Assembly: GCA_025354385.1 (NCBI GenBank)
Contig: JANXMZ010000003.1
Span: forward strand, 1 to 44,658
DNA: 44,658 nucleotides
Direction: 5' to 3'
Origin: Bacteroidota bacterium
GTDB lineage: Bacteria; Bacteroidota; Bacteroidia; NS11-12g; UBA955
Positions 36,087 through 44,329 of this stretch are shown in pieces. The notes beneath the pieces were generated by a model. It had not been told where the DNA came from and made no database searches. It was given only the letters and a program-made list of their open reading frames with translations. The number at the start of each line of letters is the position of its first letter. The first letter of the stretch is position 1. A program made the position numbers and the translations under genes.

Positions 36087-36895
36087 TATGATGATATTTT
36101 TTTTTGTTGATGTTTGGTTAATTCTTTGTGAGCCTTTGTATTCAACTCCTCCGCCAATTTATAATATGGATTACTTGGCAAATGATTGTTTGAAAATTCT
36201 TTAAATTCAGTAAATACCGATTTGTATCGCTCTTCCTTTTTATCGTCTACGCTATAACGCGCATACATGTAAGTGGCTTTTACTATCAAAAATTCTATTT
36301 CATCTTTATTTTCAACATCTGGAAAATCCTTGATAGTATTTTTAAAAGAAATAGTAGCGGCACGATAATCTTCGATTTTATAAAACAACATGGCGTTCTC
36401 AAACGATTTTTTTTGCAATATTTTTCTTAAATCACTCATTTGCTCATTGCACAAATCGCGGTAAATGGTTGTCTGATATTGATTCAAAAACAATTGCATT
36501 TCGGCTATGGCCTTTTCGGTATTTACTTGTTCTAAATAATATGGCAAAGCATCTTTGTACAAACAATGGGCATACATATAAGCACACTCTTCGGAATGTT
36601 TGCTATTAAAATAGTTTTCAGTAAAATTTTTAAAATGAAAGGCGGCTAGTTCATACTGGCCTAAGCCAAAATAGCAATAACAATAGTAAAAATACAATTC
36701 TTCTGCTTTTTCCTTCCCTCTGTAGGCTGCTAATAATTCTTCGAACAAGGGCAAAGCTCTTACATAATCCTTCTTTTTGTATTTAGCCACTGCCATATCA
36801 TACTTTTGATCGAGCGTACCTTTTTTAACTACGGTAGCATACTCCGAACAAGATGACAATAAAACGAATGATAAAGTGAATAATAGCAGGCGCAT
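36086..36895 (-). CDS. bamD: Outer-membrane assembly lipoprotein BamD
   Basis: TPR-containing lipoprotein of the BAM complex that inserts beta-barrel proteins into the outer membrane. The lipobox is LLSSC with Cys16. TPR-like helical repeats rich in Tyr fill residues about 30-250 (KYKKKDYVRALPLFEELL, ELYFYYCYCYFGLGQYELAAFHFKNF). The C-terminus ends in a lysine/glutamine-rich tail. 269 aa is normal. First gene of the operon that runs to mutS2. A minus-strand TATTTTTG (36909-36916) 13 nt upstream is the likely -7 element. Confidence 0.9.
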   Translation of the reverse strand: MRLLLFTLSFVLLSSCSEYATVVKKGTLDQKYDMAVAKYKKKDYVRALPLFEELLAAYRGKEKAEELYFYYCYCYFGLGQYELAAFHFKNFTENYFNSKHSEECAYMYAHCLYKDALPYYLEQVNTEKAIAEMQLFLNQYQTTIYRDLCNEQMSDLRKILQKKSFENAMLFYKIEDYRAATISFKNTIKDFPDVENKDEIEFLIVKATYMYARYSVDDKKEERYKSVFTEFKEFSNNHLPSNPYYKLAEELNTKAHKELTKHQQKKISS

Positions 36896-36948
36896 AGCTA
36901 CGAATTTGCAAAAATAATACTTTTATAACGATTTTTTATCAAAAAAAG

Positions 36949-37638
36949 TTACAATAACCCTTCGTCAGCAAAACTAAAATACTTGTTGTTAGCAATTATG
37001 ATGTGATCCATCAAATTTATATCCAATAATTTACCTGCTTCCTTAATTTTTCTTGTCAAATAAATGTCCTGCTCGCTGGGTTTCAAATTTCCCGAAGGAT
37101 GATTATGACATACTACTATGCCAGAAGCCAAATGGTCTAATGCGTGCTTAAAAATTATCTTAGGATCCGCAACGGTGCCTGTCACCCCACCTTCGCTAAT
37201 TCTAATTTCTGCAATTACCGATCCGGACCTAGATAAGCAAAGTAGCCAAAATTCCTCATGAGATAAATCCTGCAAATGATGCCGAAGTATGGCAAAAGCA
37301 TCATTGCTAGAACTGATAATCGATTTTTCTTTTGCAATTGCTAGCAGTCTTCTATTTGCCAATTCAATTGCTGCAATTATCGCAATTGCTTTTGCTGGAC
37401 CGATGCCTTCAATTTTGCACAAATCCTTTACTGAATAACGGGCCAATTCATCTAGGCTATTATTAGCCTTTTTCATTATTTCCCTTGCCAAATCAAGTGC
37501 ACTTTTTTTCCTTGTGCCATTGGAAATCAAAATGGCTAACAATTCAACATTACTTAATGTAGATTTACCCTTTGCAATTAACCTTTCTCTTGGTTTATCA
37601 TCATTTGCAAGATTTTTGATAGAAATAAATTCAGACAT
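36949..37638 (-). CDS. radC: RadC family protein (JAB/MPN domain)
   Basis: 229 residues. Despite the name, a DNA-repair role is not established for this family. The N-terminal UPF0758 helical domain contains an HhH-like IEGIGPAKAIAI near 75-86. The C-terminal MPN domain (about 107-229) has the JAMM metal motif HNHPSGNLKPSEQD near 176-189, and the complete His-x-His...Asp set suggests a functional metal site. It ends ISF-type YFSFADEGLL. It is 53 nt upstream of bamD on the same strand; bamD has its own -7 element, so co-transcription is uncertain. Confidence 0.92.
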   Translation of the reverse strand: MSEFISIKNLANDDKPRERLIAKGKSTLSNVELLAILISNGTRKKSALDLAREIMKKANNSLDELARYSVKDLCKIEGIGPAKAIAIIAAIELANRRLLAIAKEKSIISSSNDAFAILRHHLQDLSHEEFWLLCLSRSGSVIAEIRISEGGVTGTVADPKIIFKHALDHLASGIVVCHNHPSGNLKPSEQDIYLTRKIKEAGKLLDINLMDHIIIANNKYFSFADEGLL

Positions 37639-37721
37639 AAATGGACTTGCAAAGTAATATAATTTTCCTTTTTCTTCCGATTAAAATAAATGCACAAATA
37701 GATTTGATTACAAATGGAGAA

Positions 37722-38744
37722 CTACCTACCGTAGGATCTTATCTTATCTAATACAGTAGAAAAATCATTAGGCAAATCACTTTCAAAATGGATATAGGAT
37801 TTGGTTACAGGGTGAACGAAGCCAAGTGTTCTGGCATGCAATGCTTGCCTTGGCATGATATCAAAACAATTTTGGATGAACTGTTCATACTTCGGCAACT
37901 TGCTGTACTTTAATATTTTCATTCCACCGTATGATTCATCTGCAAATAATGGATGTCCTAGATATCTCATATGAGCGCGTATCTGATGCGTGCGTCCAGT
38001 TTCAAGTTTACATTCAATAAGTGTGCAAAAACCAAATCGCTCCAATACTTTATAATGGGTTACCGAGTGCTTGCCAATAGCGTCGTCTAGATACACAGAC
38101 ATGAGTCTTCTATCTTTGTGATCTCTGGCCAGATTGGCATCAATGGTTCCTTCGTCTTCTTTTAAATCGCCCCAAACAAGAGCATTGTAAATTCTACTAA
38201 TGCTATGGTCGAAAAATTGTTTAGCTAGGTAAACCAGAGCATCTTCTGTTTTCGCAATTAAAATTAAACCACTTGTATCCTTGTCAATCCGGTGCACGAG
38301 ACCCGGCCGCATTTCGTCTGAATAGGCTGGTAATTGTTGAATATGGTATAAGAGTGCATTTACTAAGGTACCTGTATAATTATTAAATCCAGGGTGAACC
38401 ACCATGCCTGGTTGCTTGTTCACCAATATTATATCGGCATCTTCATAAACAATTTCAATAGGTATATTTTCAGGAATTAGTTCAGGATTTCTAGGAGGGT
38501 TGGGCAATACCACCGTTACCACGTCGAGAGGCTTTACCTGATAATTGCTTTTTACTATTTTATCGTTGACAAGAATGGTCCCTAATTCAATGGCTTTCTG
38601 CACTTTTGTGCGGGTGGCATTCTCGATTTTTTGGGTCACATATTTATCTAATCGCATCAAGCCCTGCCCTTTATCAGAGATGAATCTGAAATGTTCAAAA
38701 AGTTCTTGATCTTCTAATAAATTTTCTTCAACTATACTATCCAT
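37722..38744 (-). CDS. RluA/RluD-family 23S rRNA pseudouridine synthase
   Basis: Converts uridine to pseudouridine in RNA; RluD targets the large-subunit helix 69. 340 aa from the ATG at 38744. The S4 RNA-binding domain (about 28-80) is MRLDKYVTQKIENATRTKVQ. The catalytic domain has NKQPGMVVHPG near 109-119 and HRIDKDTSGL at 151-160 with catalytic Asp154, then GRTHQIRAHMRYLGHPL. The frame is open to a TTG at 38780, but a -7 element lies between that TTG and the ATG, so the ATG is preferred. RluD is the best match, but substrate specificity within RluA/C/D is not certain. Confidence 0.9.
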   Translation of the reverse strand: MDSIVEENLLEDQELFEHFRFISDKGQGLMRLDKYVTQKIENATRTKVQKAIELGTILVNDKIVKSNYQVKPLDVVTVVLPNPPRNPELIPENIPIEIVYEDADIILVNKQPGMVVHPGFNNYTGTLVNALLYHIQQLPAYSDEMRPGLVHRIDKDTSGLILIAKTEDALVYLAKQFFDHSISRIYNALVWGDLKEDEGTIDANLARDHKDRRLMSVYLDDAIGKHSVTHYKVLERFGFCTLIECKLETGRTHQIRAHMRYLGHPLFADESYGGMKILKYSKLPKYEQFIQNCFDIMPRQALHARTLGFVHPVTKSYIHFESDLPNDFSTVLDKIRSYGR

Positions 38745-38752
38745 GAATTCTG

Positions 38753-38780
38753 CAAAGGTAGAGGATAATATTATTTGCAA
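38753..38780 (-). promoter_or_regulatory. Promoter of the rluD-like gene
   Basis: Minus strand TTG (38778-38780), 17-nt spacer, TACCTTTG (38753-38760), 8 nt from the ATG at 38744. It decides the start codon of the gene. Confidence 0.5.
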
Positions 38781-38801
38781 TGAAATAATCCTAACTTTAC
38801 T

Positions 38802-38809
38802 TATTTTTG
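38802..38809 (+). promoter_or_regulatory. Possible -7 element of the phosphosugar isomerase gene
   Basis: TATTTTTG lies 12 nt before the ATG at 38822. The nearest TTTG upstream is 24 nt away, longer than usual. Confidence 0.4.
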
Positions 38810-38821
38810 CTTCTTTAAATT

Positions 38822-39823
38822 ATGACAGACATTAAACAAATGGAAGTAATTACACACGAATTTTCTCTAGAAAATTTCGAACAACAAATTCAATTTGCCA
38901 TCAATCATTACAAACCGCATGGATTAAAATCTACATCATTCAGCAATATCATTATTGGCGGCTTAGGTGGAAGTGGTATTGGTGGACGTATTGCCAAAGC
39001 TTATTTTTCCGATAAATCATCTTTACCAATAGAAGTTTACAGTGATTATTCACTACCAAAATATGCCTCCAAAAATTCCTTACTAATTCTTTGTTCATAT
39101 AGCGGTTCCACAGAGGAGACGTTGGCGATGTACGATCAAGCTAAGGCACTTGGCGGGCATATTATTGTTATATCTTCGGGTGGGCAATTAATGGAACTGG
39201 CAAAAAAGGATGAGCGTTCCATATTTGAAGTTGAAACTGGTTATCAGCCAAGAATGGCTTTAGGTTTTTCATTAACTTACAATTTATTAATTTTAGGAGA
39301 ATTATTTGGAATTGACACTCAAAGTGAATTAGAAAACACCTCGGCCATATACCAAAATCGTGCGGAATATCAAAAACAAGCAACTGATTTTTTAAATGCC
39401 TTTATTGGCAAAGAAAATCAGAAATTTTTAGTCATTGCAGATAATCCAACAGAAGCTGTAGCGGTGCGTTTTTGCCAACAATTACAAGAAAACGCAAAAG
39501 CAGAAGCCTTCGTCAACGTGCTACCTGAGGCAAATCACAATGCATTTGAAACCTATTATGGAGCGTTACCAACGAATTTTGTATTCCTCAATAGCCATAC
39601 CAATAGTCGCAATACTGGTCGCTTTGCTTATTTAAAACAATTACTAGAAAAACAAAATAACACTGTCATCGAAATTAATCTGCAAAATGCTTCCATCTAT
39701 GAACTTTACAAAGCTATCTATATGACGGATTGGTTTTCAATTTATTTATCGGATAAAAGAGGTACCGATAAAATGAGTGTGCCAAATATTATGGGCCTTA
39801 AAAATTTTCTTAAAACTTTTTAA
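38822..39823 (+). CDS. Bifunctional phosphoglucose/phosphomannose isomerase
   Basis: A SIS-domain isomerase of 333 residues interconverting fructose-6-phosphate with glucose- or mannose-6-phosphate. GGLGGSGIGGRIAKAYF lies near 44-60, the phosphate-binding CSYSGSTEETLAMYDQA near 91-107 and VISSGG near 115. The C-terminal PMI-type half includes LPEANHNAFE near 237-246, where the Glu-x-x-His element of this family lies. It ends NIMGLKNFLKTF. Its stop overlaps the start of the FAH-family gene (TAATG), so the two are coupled. Which sugar dominates cannot be told from sequence. Confidence 0.88.
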   Translation: MTDIKQMEVITHEFSLENFEQQIQFAINHYKPHGLKSTSFSNIIIGGLGGSGIGGRIAKAYFSDKSSLPIEVYSDYSLPKYASKNSLLILCSYSGSTEETLAMYDQAKALGGHIIVISSGGQLMELAKKDERSIFEVETGYQPRMALGFSLTYNLLILGELFGIDTQSELENTSAIYQNRAEYQKQATDFLNAFIGKENQKFLVIADNPTEAVAVRFCQQLQENAKAEAFVNVLPEANHNAFETYYGALPTNFVFLNSHTNSRNTGRFAYLKQLLEKQNNTVIEINLQNASIYELYKAIYMTDWFSIYLSDKRGTDKMSVPNIMGLKNFLKTF

Positions 39824-40839
39824 TGAAACTTGTTACTTTAAAAACGGCCAATGGCAACCGCTTGGGGATATACATAAACGGGAAAGTTTATGATAGCCAT
39901 TTACACAGCAATCTTCTTCCAAATGATATGCTCACTTTACTTCAGCAAGGCGAATTGGCCATGGATGACATGCGCCAAGCTGAATTAGAAATAATAGAAG
40001 GTAAAACCAATCAAGAAGGAATTGCTTATTCGGATTCTATTCTTATGGCACCTATTACCAACCCAACAAGTTGTAGAGATGGCTACGCCTTCCGTCAACA
40101 TGTTGCTGCGGCAAGACGCAATAGAAATGTACCTATGATTCCAGAATTTGATGAGTATCCTATTTTTTACTTTACAAATCACAATGCCATTCAAGGCCCT
40201 GGAGAAATATGGTGCATGCCCGATCATTTTCAAAAACTAGATTTTGAACTTGAAGTGGCAGTTATATTAGGTAAGAAAGGTCGAAATATTAAGGCGGAAA
40301 AAGCCGACGAATACATTGCTGGTTATACCATTATGAATGATATGAGTGCTAGGACGCTGCAAATGGAGGAAATGCTTTTGAACCTAGGACCTGCCAAGGG
40401 CAAAGACTTTTCTACTGTTATTGGTCCTTACATGATAACACCTGATGAATTAAAGCCCTATTTAACACTTGCTAAGAAAAATCATACAGGTAATAATTAT
40501 CAATTAGATATGAAATGTTGGGTGAATGGTATTGAAGTTAGCAGCGGCAGTGTTAGTGATATGGATTGGACCTTTGCAGAAATCATTGAACGTTGCGCAT
40601 ATGGTGTTGATGTATTGCCTGGAGATGTAATAGGTAGTGGCACTGTAGGCACTGGTTGTTTCCTTGAATTGAATGGTACAGGTTTACTAAATGATAAAAG
40701 CTTTCAGCCGCAATGGCTCAAAGCGAATGATGTTGTCGAAATGGAAATTACAGGTTTAGGTAAATTAACAAATACAATCAAAGCAGTAGATACAGATTTC
40801 TCGATTCTTTCACTAAAGAAAACACCTTTACCAGCTTAA
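39823..40839 (+). CDS. Fumarylacetoacetate hydrolase (FAH) family protein
   Basis: A metal-dependent enzyme of 338 residues acting on C-C bonds of 2,4-diketo-type acids, or on related isomerase/decarboxylase substrates. A short N-terminal domain (about 1-60) precedes the FAH fold. CRDGYAFRQHV lies near 85-95. The metal-binding acidic set is in KLDFELEVAVILGK near 137-150 and TIMNDMSARTLQ near 168-179, followed by GPAKGKDFSTVIGPY near 188-202. GDVIGSGTVGTGCFLELN is near the end. The physiological substrate is unknown; translational coupling to a phosphosugar isomerase is not explained by any pathway I know. Confidence 0.87.
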   Translation: MKLVTLKTANGNRLGIYINGKVYDSHLHSNLLPNDMLTLLQQGELAMDDMRQAELEIIEGKTNQEGIAYSDSILMAPITNPTSCRDGYAFRQHVAAARRNRNVPMIPEFDEYPIFYFTNHNAIQGPGEIWCMPDHFQKLDFELEVAVILGKKGRNIKAEKADEYIAGYTIMNDMSARTLQMEEMLLNLGPAKGKDFSTVIGPYMITPDELKPYLTLAKKNHTGNNYQLDMKCWVNGIEVSSGSVSDMDWTFAEIIERCAYGVDVLPGDVIGSGTVGTGCFLELNGTGLLNDKSFQPQWLKANDVVEMEITGLGKLTNTIKAVDTDFSILSLKKTPLPA

Positions 40840-40860
40840 ATAATCGCAATTATAACTTTT

Positions 40861-40889
40861 AAAAGACCTGAATAACAGGTCTTTTTTTT
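40861..40889 (+). terminator. Intrinsic terminator after the FAH-family gene
   Basis: AAAAGACCTG/CAGGTCTTTT stem (40861-40870 with 40876-40885), 5-nt loop, followed by Ts. The stem matches that after dnaN. Confidence 0.88.
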
Positions 40890-40910
40890 GGGTTTATTTT
40901 ATATGCATAA

Positions 40911-40943
40911 AAAAAGGGGTTCAGAAATACTGAACCCCTTTTT
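40911..40943 (-). terminator. Intrinsic terminator of the 1014-residue PKD protein gene
   Basis: A 14-bp stem (40911-40924 with 40930-40943) with a 5-nt loop ends on the minus strand in a T run. The core is nearly identical to the terminator at 299-328. Confidence 0.87.
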
Positions 40944-40963
40944 CAAAATAATTATAATCAGTT

Positions 40964-43900
40964 CTAATTTGTTACAGTAATTTTGGTGGTAGTGGTAACT
41001 TCGTTGATAGTTACTTTAACCAGGTAAATACCTTTGGCCACATCCCCTAAATTTATAAGACTAGTATCATCATTACTCACTTGGCTCAATATTTTAGACC
41101 CTAATAAATTGTATACCTCAATTTTCATTGCACTTCCATTGTTGTTGCTAACTGTGAAAGCACCATTGTTAGGATTAGGGTAGATTTTTAAACCTACTAC
41201 ATCAGCAATATTTTTCACAGATGAATTTGCAGAAACTAACTTAGTGATTTCGCATTCACAACCTGCTAAGTTGGTTGCTGTCATTTTAACTTTGAAGCCA
41301 CCATTATATCCAAATTGATAGTTAGGAGCAACAGAGTTTGAACCACCACCTTCACCAAAATACCATTCATATTTAGAATAGGTACTATTTGATGGGGTAA
41401 ATGAATATTTCAAGTAACCTTGATTTTTTACAGCAAAATCGCAAATAGGTGCTTGACTAACTGTAATATTTTTGAAAATTGTATCGGCACAACCATTAAC
41501 ATACGATGCAGCAAGTGAAACTGTATATGTGGTAGTAGTGGCAGGGTTAAACAATCTTCTTGGAGAAGCTTCATTGCTAATACCATTTCCAAAATCCCAT
41601 TTGAAGTCAATATTGCCTTTATCTCCAGTAGTTAAATTAACAAAATTCAAAGTTTCACCAGAACAAATGTCAGAGGCTCTGAAATCTGCTTTAGGTTGAG
41701 GTAACACCGTTACATCTTTTGTTATTGTTCCACTGCAACCATTGGTATAATTGGCTTTCAGGGTAACCGAATACGCTCCTTCTATTGGCCAGGTGCGTGT
41801 TAATTCTCTTTGATTTGAAGTATATCCATCGCTAAAAGTCCACGAATAGGTTGGGTTTGGAATCACCTCAACTGTTTTATTTGTAAATACAGTAGGAATT
41901 TGGCTGCACAATTGATTACCAGAAAAATTAGGGGCAGGGGCCGATTTAATGTTGATGACTTTAGTGATGGAATCTTTACATCCAAATTCAGAAACAGCTA
42001 ATAATTTAACATTATAAGCACCAGCGTTTGCATAATTATGAATCCCATCTTTTGCTGTAGAGATTGTTCCATCATTATAATTCCATAAAGCACCTTGTTC
42101 GCCAAGCGCAATAGTAGAGGTATTTGGTAATTTAATTTCTGTTTTGGCACAAACCGCAGTGGTTGGTGCTACAAAATCAGGAACAGGTACAGCAAATAAA
42201 TACGTATTTCTTGTTTGAGTTGCTGAACATCCATTGGACGAGGCAATCAATGTAACTTTGTATGCTCCTGGTGCAGAATAAGTATGCAATGGATTGGTAG
42301 CCGAACCATGCGTGCTTGCATCACCAAAATCCCAATCATAAGTTAAAGCCCCACTTGAAACAGTTGTTTGATTTACAAAATCAACTGGCGTTCCTTCACA
42401 TCGATTATTTGGGTGAAATTTAACAATTGGAATTTCATTAACGGTAACACCAATGGTTGTGTCCTTAACGATGTTGTATGGAACGCTAGTAGCAACCAGT
42501 CGAATGTTATAAGATCCTGCCATTTTGTATTCATGAATTGGATTTGTATTGTCGGAACTATCTCCATCACCAAAATACCACATATAAGTGGATGTTCCGG
42601 AGTGAATACTTGTCTTATTTTCAAAGTCAGTTAAATCTCCTAAACAAATAGCACCTGGCCAAATGAAGTTAGGTTGTGGTGTTGGCACTACTCTTATTGT
42701 TCTTTTAATGCTACTATCACAACCATTTGGAGAATTAGTAATTGTGTAAGTAAAGGTAATGTTGCTATCTAGATATTGATTTGTTCCTTTGAAACTGAAA
42801 CTTGCATTTGAAGATGATGGATAGGAACTATTATAAGCAATGGAAGGAATAACAATACCTGAAGTGGTAGTTGCTACCAAAGATTTTATTACCCATTTAG
42901 GTCCGTAATCTGCATTAGTAGTTCCGGTTGGAGGTGTTAATTCATATTTATTTGTTTTGCCTACTTGAACAATATCAGGCTGTGCCTCTGTACCTATACC
43001 TTTTACGCCTTGGAATACTGAGCCCGTAACGAGTTCAGAACCACTCGGAGAAGGATAAGATTGTAATAAAGCAGATATGGTGTCATTTAATAAATTTCTA
43101 TCGTGATCGATATTAATGGCCTTTACTTCCATTCCAATGCCAACAATATTTGTTTTGAAAAGATTACTAATTGTAATGCTTGTATCGGTACCTGGAGCCA
43201 AATTATTCAAGTTAATGCTATAGGTAATTCTACCTTGTCCAGACATGTCTAATGCTAATAAAAAGCCCTTAGCAGAATCGGGACCATGGTTAGTAAGATC
43301 TAAAGTGACATCCGTAAAATGATTGGTACAAATAGGATTTGGAGATAATGCCAAAGCTTTCAGTTCAACATCAGGTTTACAAGAATTGTTGACGCAATAT
43401 GAAACATCGTCAATCCAGAATGAAGAAGCGTAGTTAACGCCAAAAATATCAATGTAAGAAGCGGCATTTACAGAACTGGAGAATGAACCAGCATAAACGT
43501 TATCTACATAAACCGCCCAATCGTTGTTGTCGAAATTGATTTCAATTCTAATTTCGAACCATTGGTCTTGAGGAAAAGAACCCGATAATTTATCTACATT
43601 AAAGCTACCGTCATCATTAAGATAAAAATCCATAGCCCAACTTGAACCAAGATTTGCTCCGCCTTGAAAATTGAAATATGCTGAATTGCCTTTTGGAATT
43701 TTCCACATGGATTTAAATTTAAAGATACCTGAATTATGAACCCCTCCAAAAGGTAACACGATGTCTTGAGGACCTCCGCCATATGGAGAATCATAATAAA
43801 TGGAATTAGAACCACTGAATGCATCTGAATTAACAATCTGGATATCTTCCGAAGTGCCCGGAGCCCCGTTCCAAGTTGTCCAGCCAGTTCCCTGATTCCC

Positions 43901-44008
43901 TAGATAGTCGCCAACATTGTAAGATTCAAAATCATCACTAAATGATTGAGAAAAAGCCAATGGGAGTGCAATTAAAATTGCGAATAAAAATGAAAGTGTT
44001 TTTTTCAT
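40964..44008 (-). CDS. Secreted LamG-like/PKD protein with T9SS type A sorting domain (1014 aa)
   Basis: A predicted surface or secreted T9SS cargo protein. Signal peptide 1-20 (ends LAFS). Residues about 21-212 form a concanavalin/LamG-like jelly roll (DDFESYNVGDYLG, WKIPKGNSAYFNFQGG, DQWFEIRIEI, FWIDDVSYC). A CARDB-like domain follows at about 215-315 (TDVTLDLTNHGPDSAKG). From about 320 the chain parallels the protein at 349-4053: an ordered linker with PPTG, then six PKD-type repeats (WYFGDGDS, WDFGDAS, WDFGNG) and a sorting domain starting YPNPNNGAF and ending KITVTN. The jelly roll suggests glycan binding, but no catalytic residues are recognisable. It is monocistronic. Confidence 0.9.
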   Translation of the reverse strand: MKKTLSFLFAILIALPLAFSQSFSDDFESYNVGDYLGNQGTGWTTWNGAPGTSEDIQIVNSDAFSGSNSIYYDSPYGGGPQDIVLPFGGVHNSGIFKFKSMWKIPKGNSAYFNFQGGANLGSSWAMDFYLNDDGSFNVDKLSGSFPQDQWFEIRIEINFDNNDWAVYVDNVYAGSFSSSVNAASYIDIFGVNYASSFWIDDVSYCVNNSCKPDVELKALALSPNPICTNHFTDVTLDLTNHGPDSAKGFLLALDMSGQGRITYSINLNNLAPGTDTSITISNLFKTNIVGIGMEVKAINIDHDRNLLNDTISALLQSYPSPSGSELVTGSVFQGVKGIGTEAQPDIVQVGKTNKYELTPPTGTTNADYGPKWVIKSLVATTTSGIVIPSIAYNSSYPSSSNASFSFKGTNQYLDSNITFTYTITNSPNGCDSSIKRTIRVVPTPQPNFIWPGAICLGDLTDFENKTSIHSGTSTYMWYFGDGDSSDNTNPIHEYKMAGSYNIRLVATSVPYNIVKDTTIGVTVNEIPIVKFHPNNRCEGTPVDFVNQTTVSSGALTYDWDFGDASTHGSATNPLHTYSAPGAYKVTLIASSNGCSATQTRNTYLFAVPVPDFVAPTTAVCAKTEIKLPNTSTIALGEQGALWNYNDGTISTAKDGIHNYANAGAYNVKLLAVSEFGCKDSITKVINIKSAPAPNFSGNQLCSQIPTVFTNKTVEVIPNPTYSWTFSDGYTSNQRELTRTWPIEGAYSVTLKANYTNGCSGTITKDVTVLPQPKADFRASDICSGETLNFVNLTTGDKGNIDFKWDFGNGISNEASPRRLFNPATTTTYTVSLAASYVNGCADTIFKNITVSQAPICDFAVKNQGYLKYSFTPSNSTYSKYEWYFGEGGGSNSVAPNYQFGYNGGFKVKMTATNLAGCECEITKLVSANSSVKNIADVVGLKIYPNPNNGAFTVSNNNGSAMKIEVYNLLGSKILSQVSNDDTSLINLGDVAKGIYLVKVTINEVTTTTKITVTN

Positions 44009-44087
44009 GGTAGTGTGTTGTGTAAGTGAATTGTATAGGTTTTTTACTTATTAGGTTTAAATACTTAATTTTTAAACTATTATAACT

Positions 44088-44118
44088 CAAATATACAATA
44101 AAGGCATGAACAAAACAA
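44088..44118 (-). promoter_or_regulatory. Promoter of the 1014-residue PKD gene
   Basis: Minus strand TTG (44116-44118), 20-nt spacer, TATATTTG (44088-44095). It gives a leader of about 75 nt. The rest of 44119-44329, between this promoter and the ffh stop, is AT-rich and shows no gene or clear hairpin terminator. Confidence 0.6.
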
Positions 44119-44329
44119 TAGCCAAATGATTAAATGACAGAAATCATACAATTGTATTATTGACTTTTGTCAAGTATTTTACAATACTTCGCATGACCAC
44201 ACAATCAGCGCTTATTTTAATTTAAAATCAATAAAATTGAAGAAAGATAAATAGTAAAAAAAATTCCCATTTCTTAAAATATTTTAGCATTAGTAGCCAA
44301 AATTAGAAACTGAAATGACAAATTAGGTA

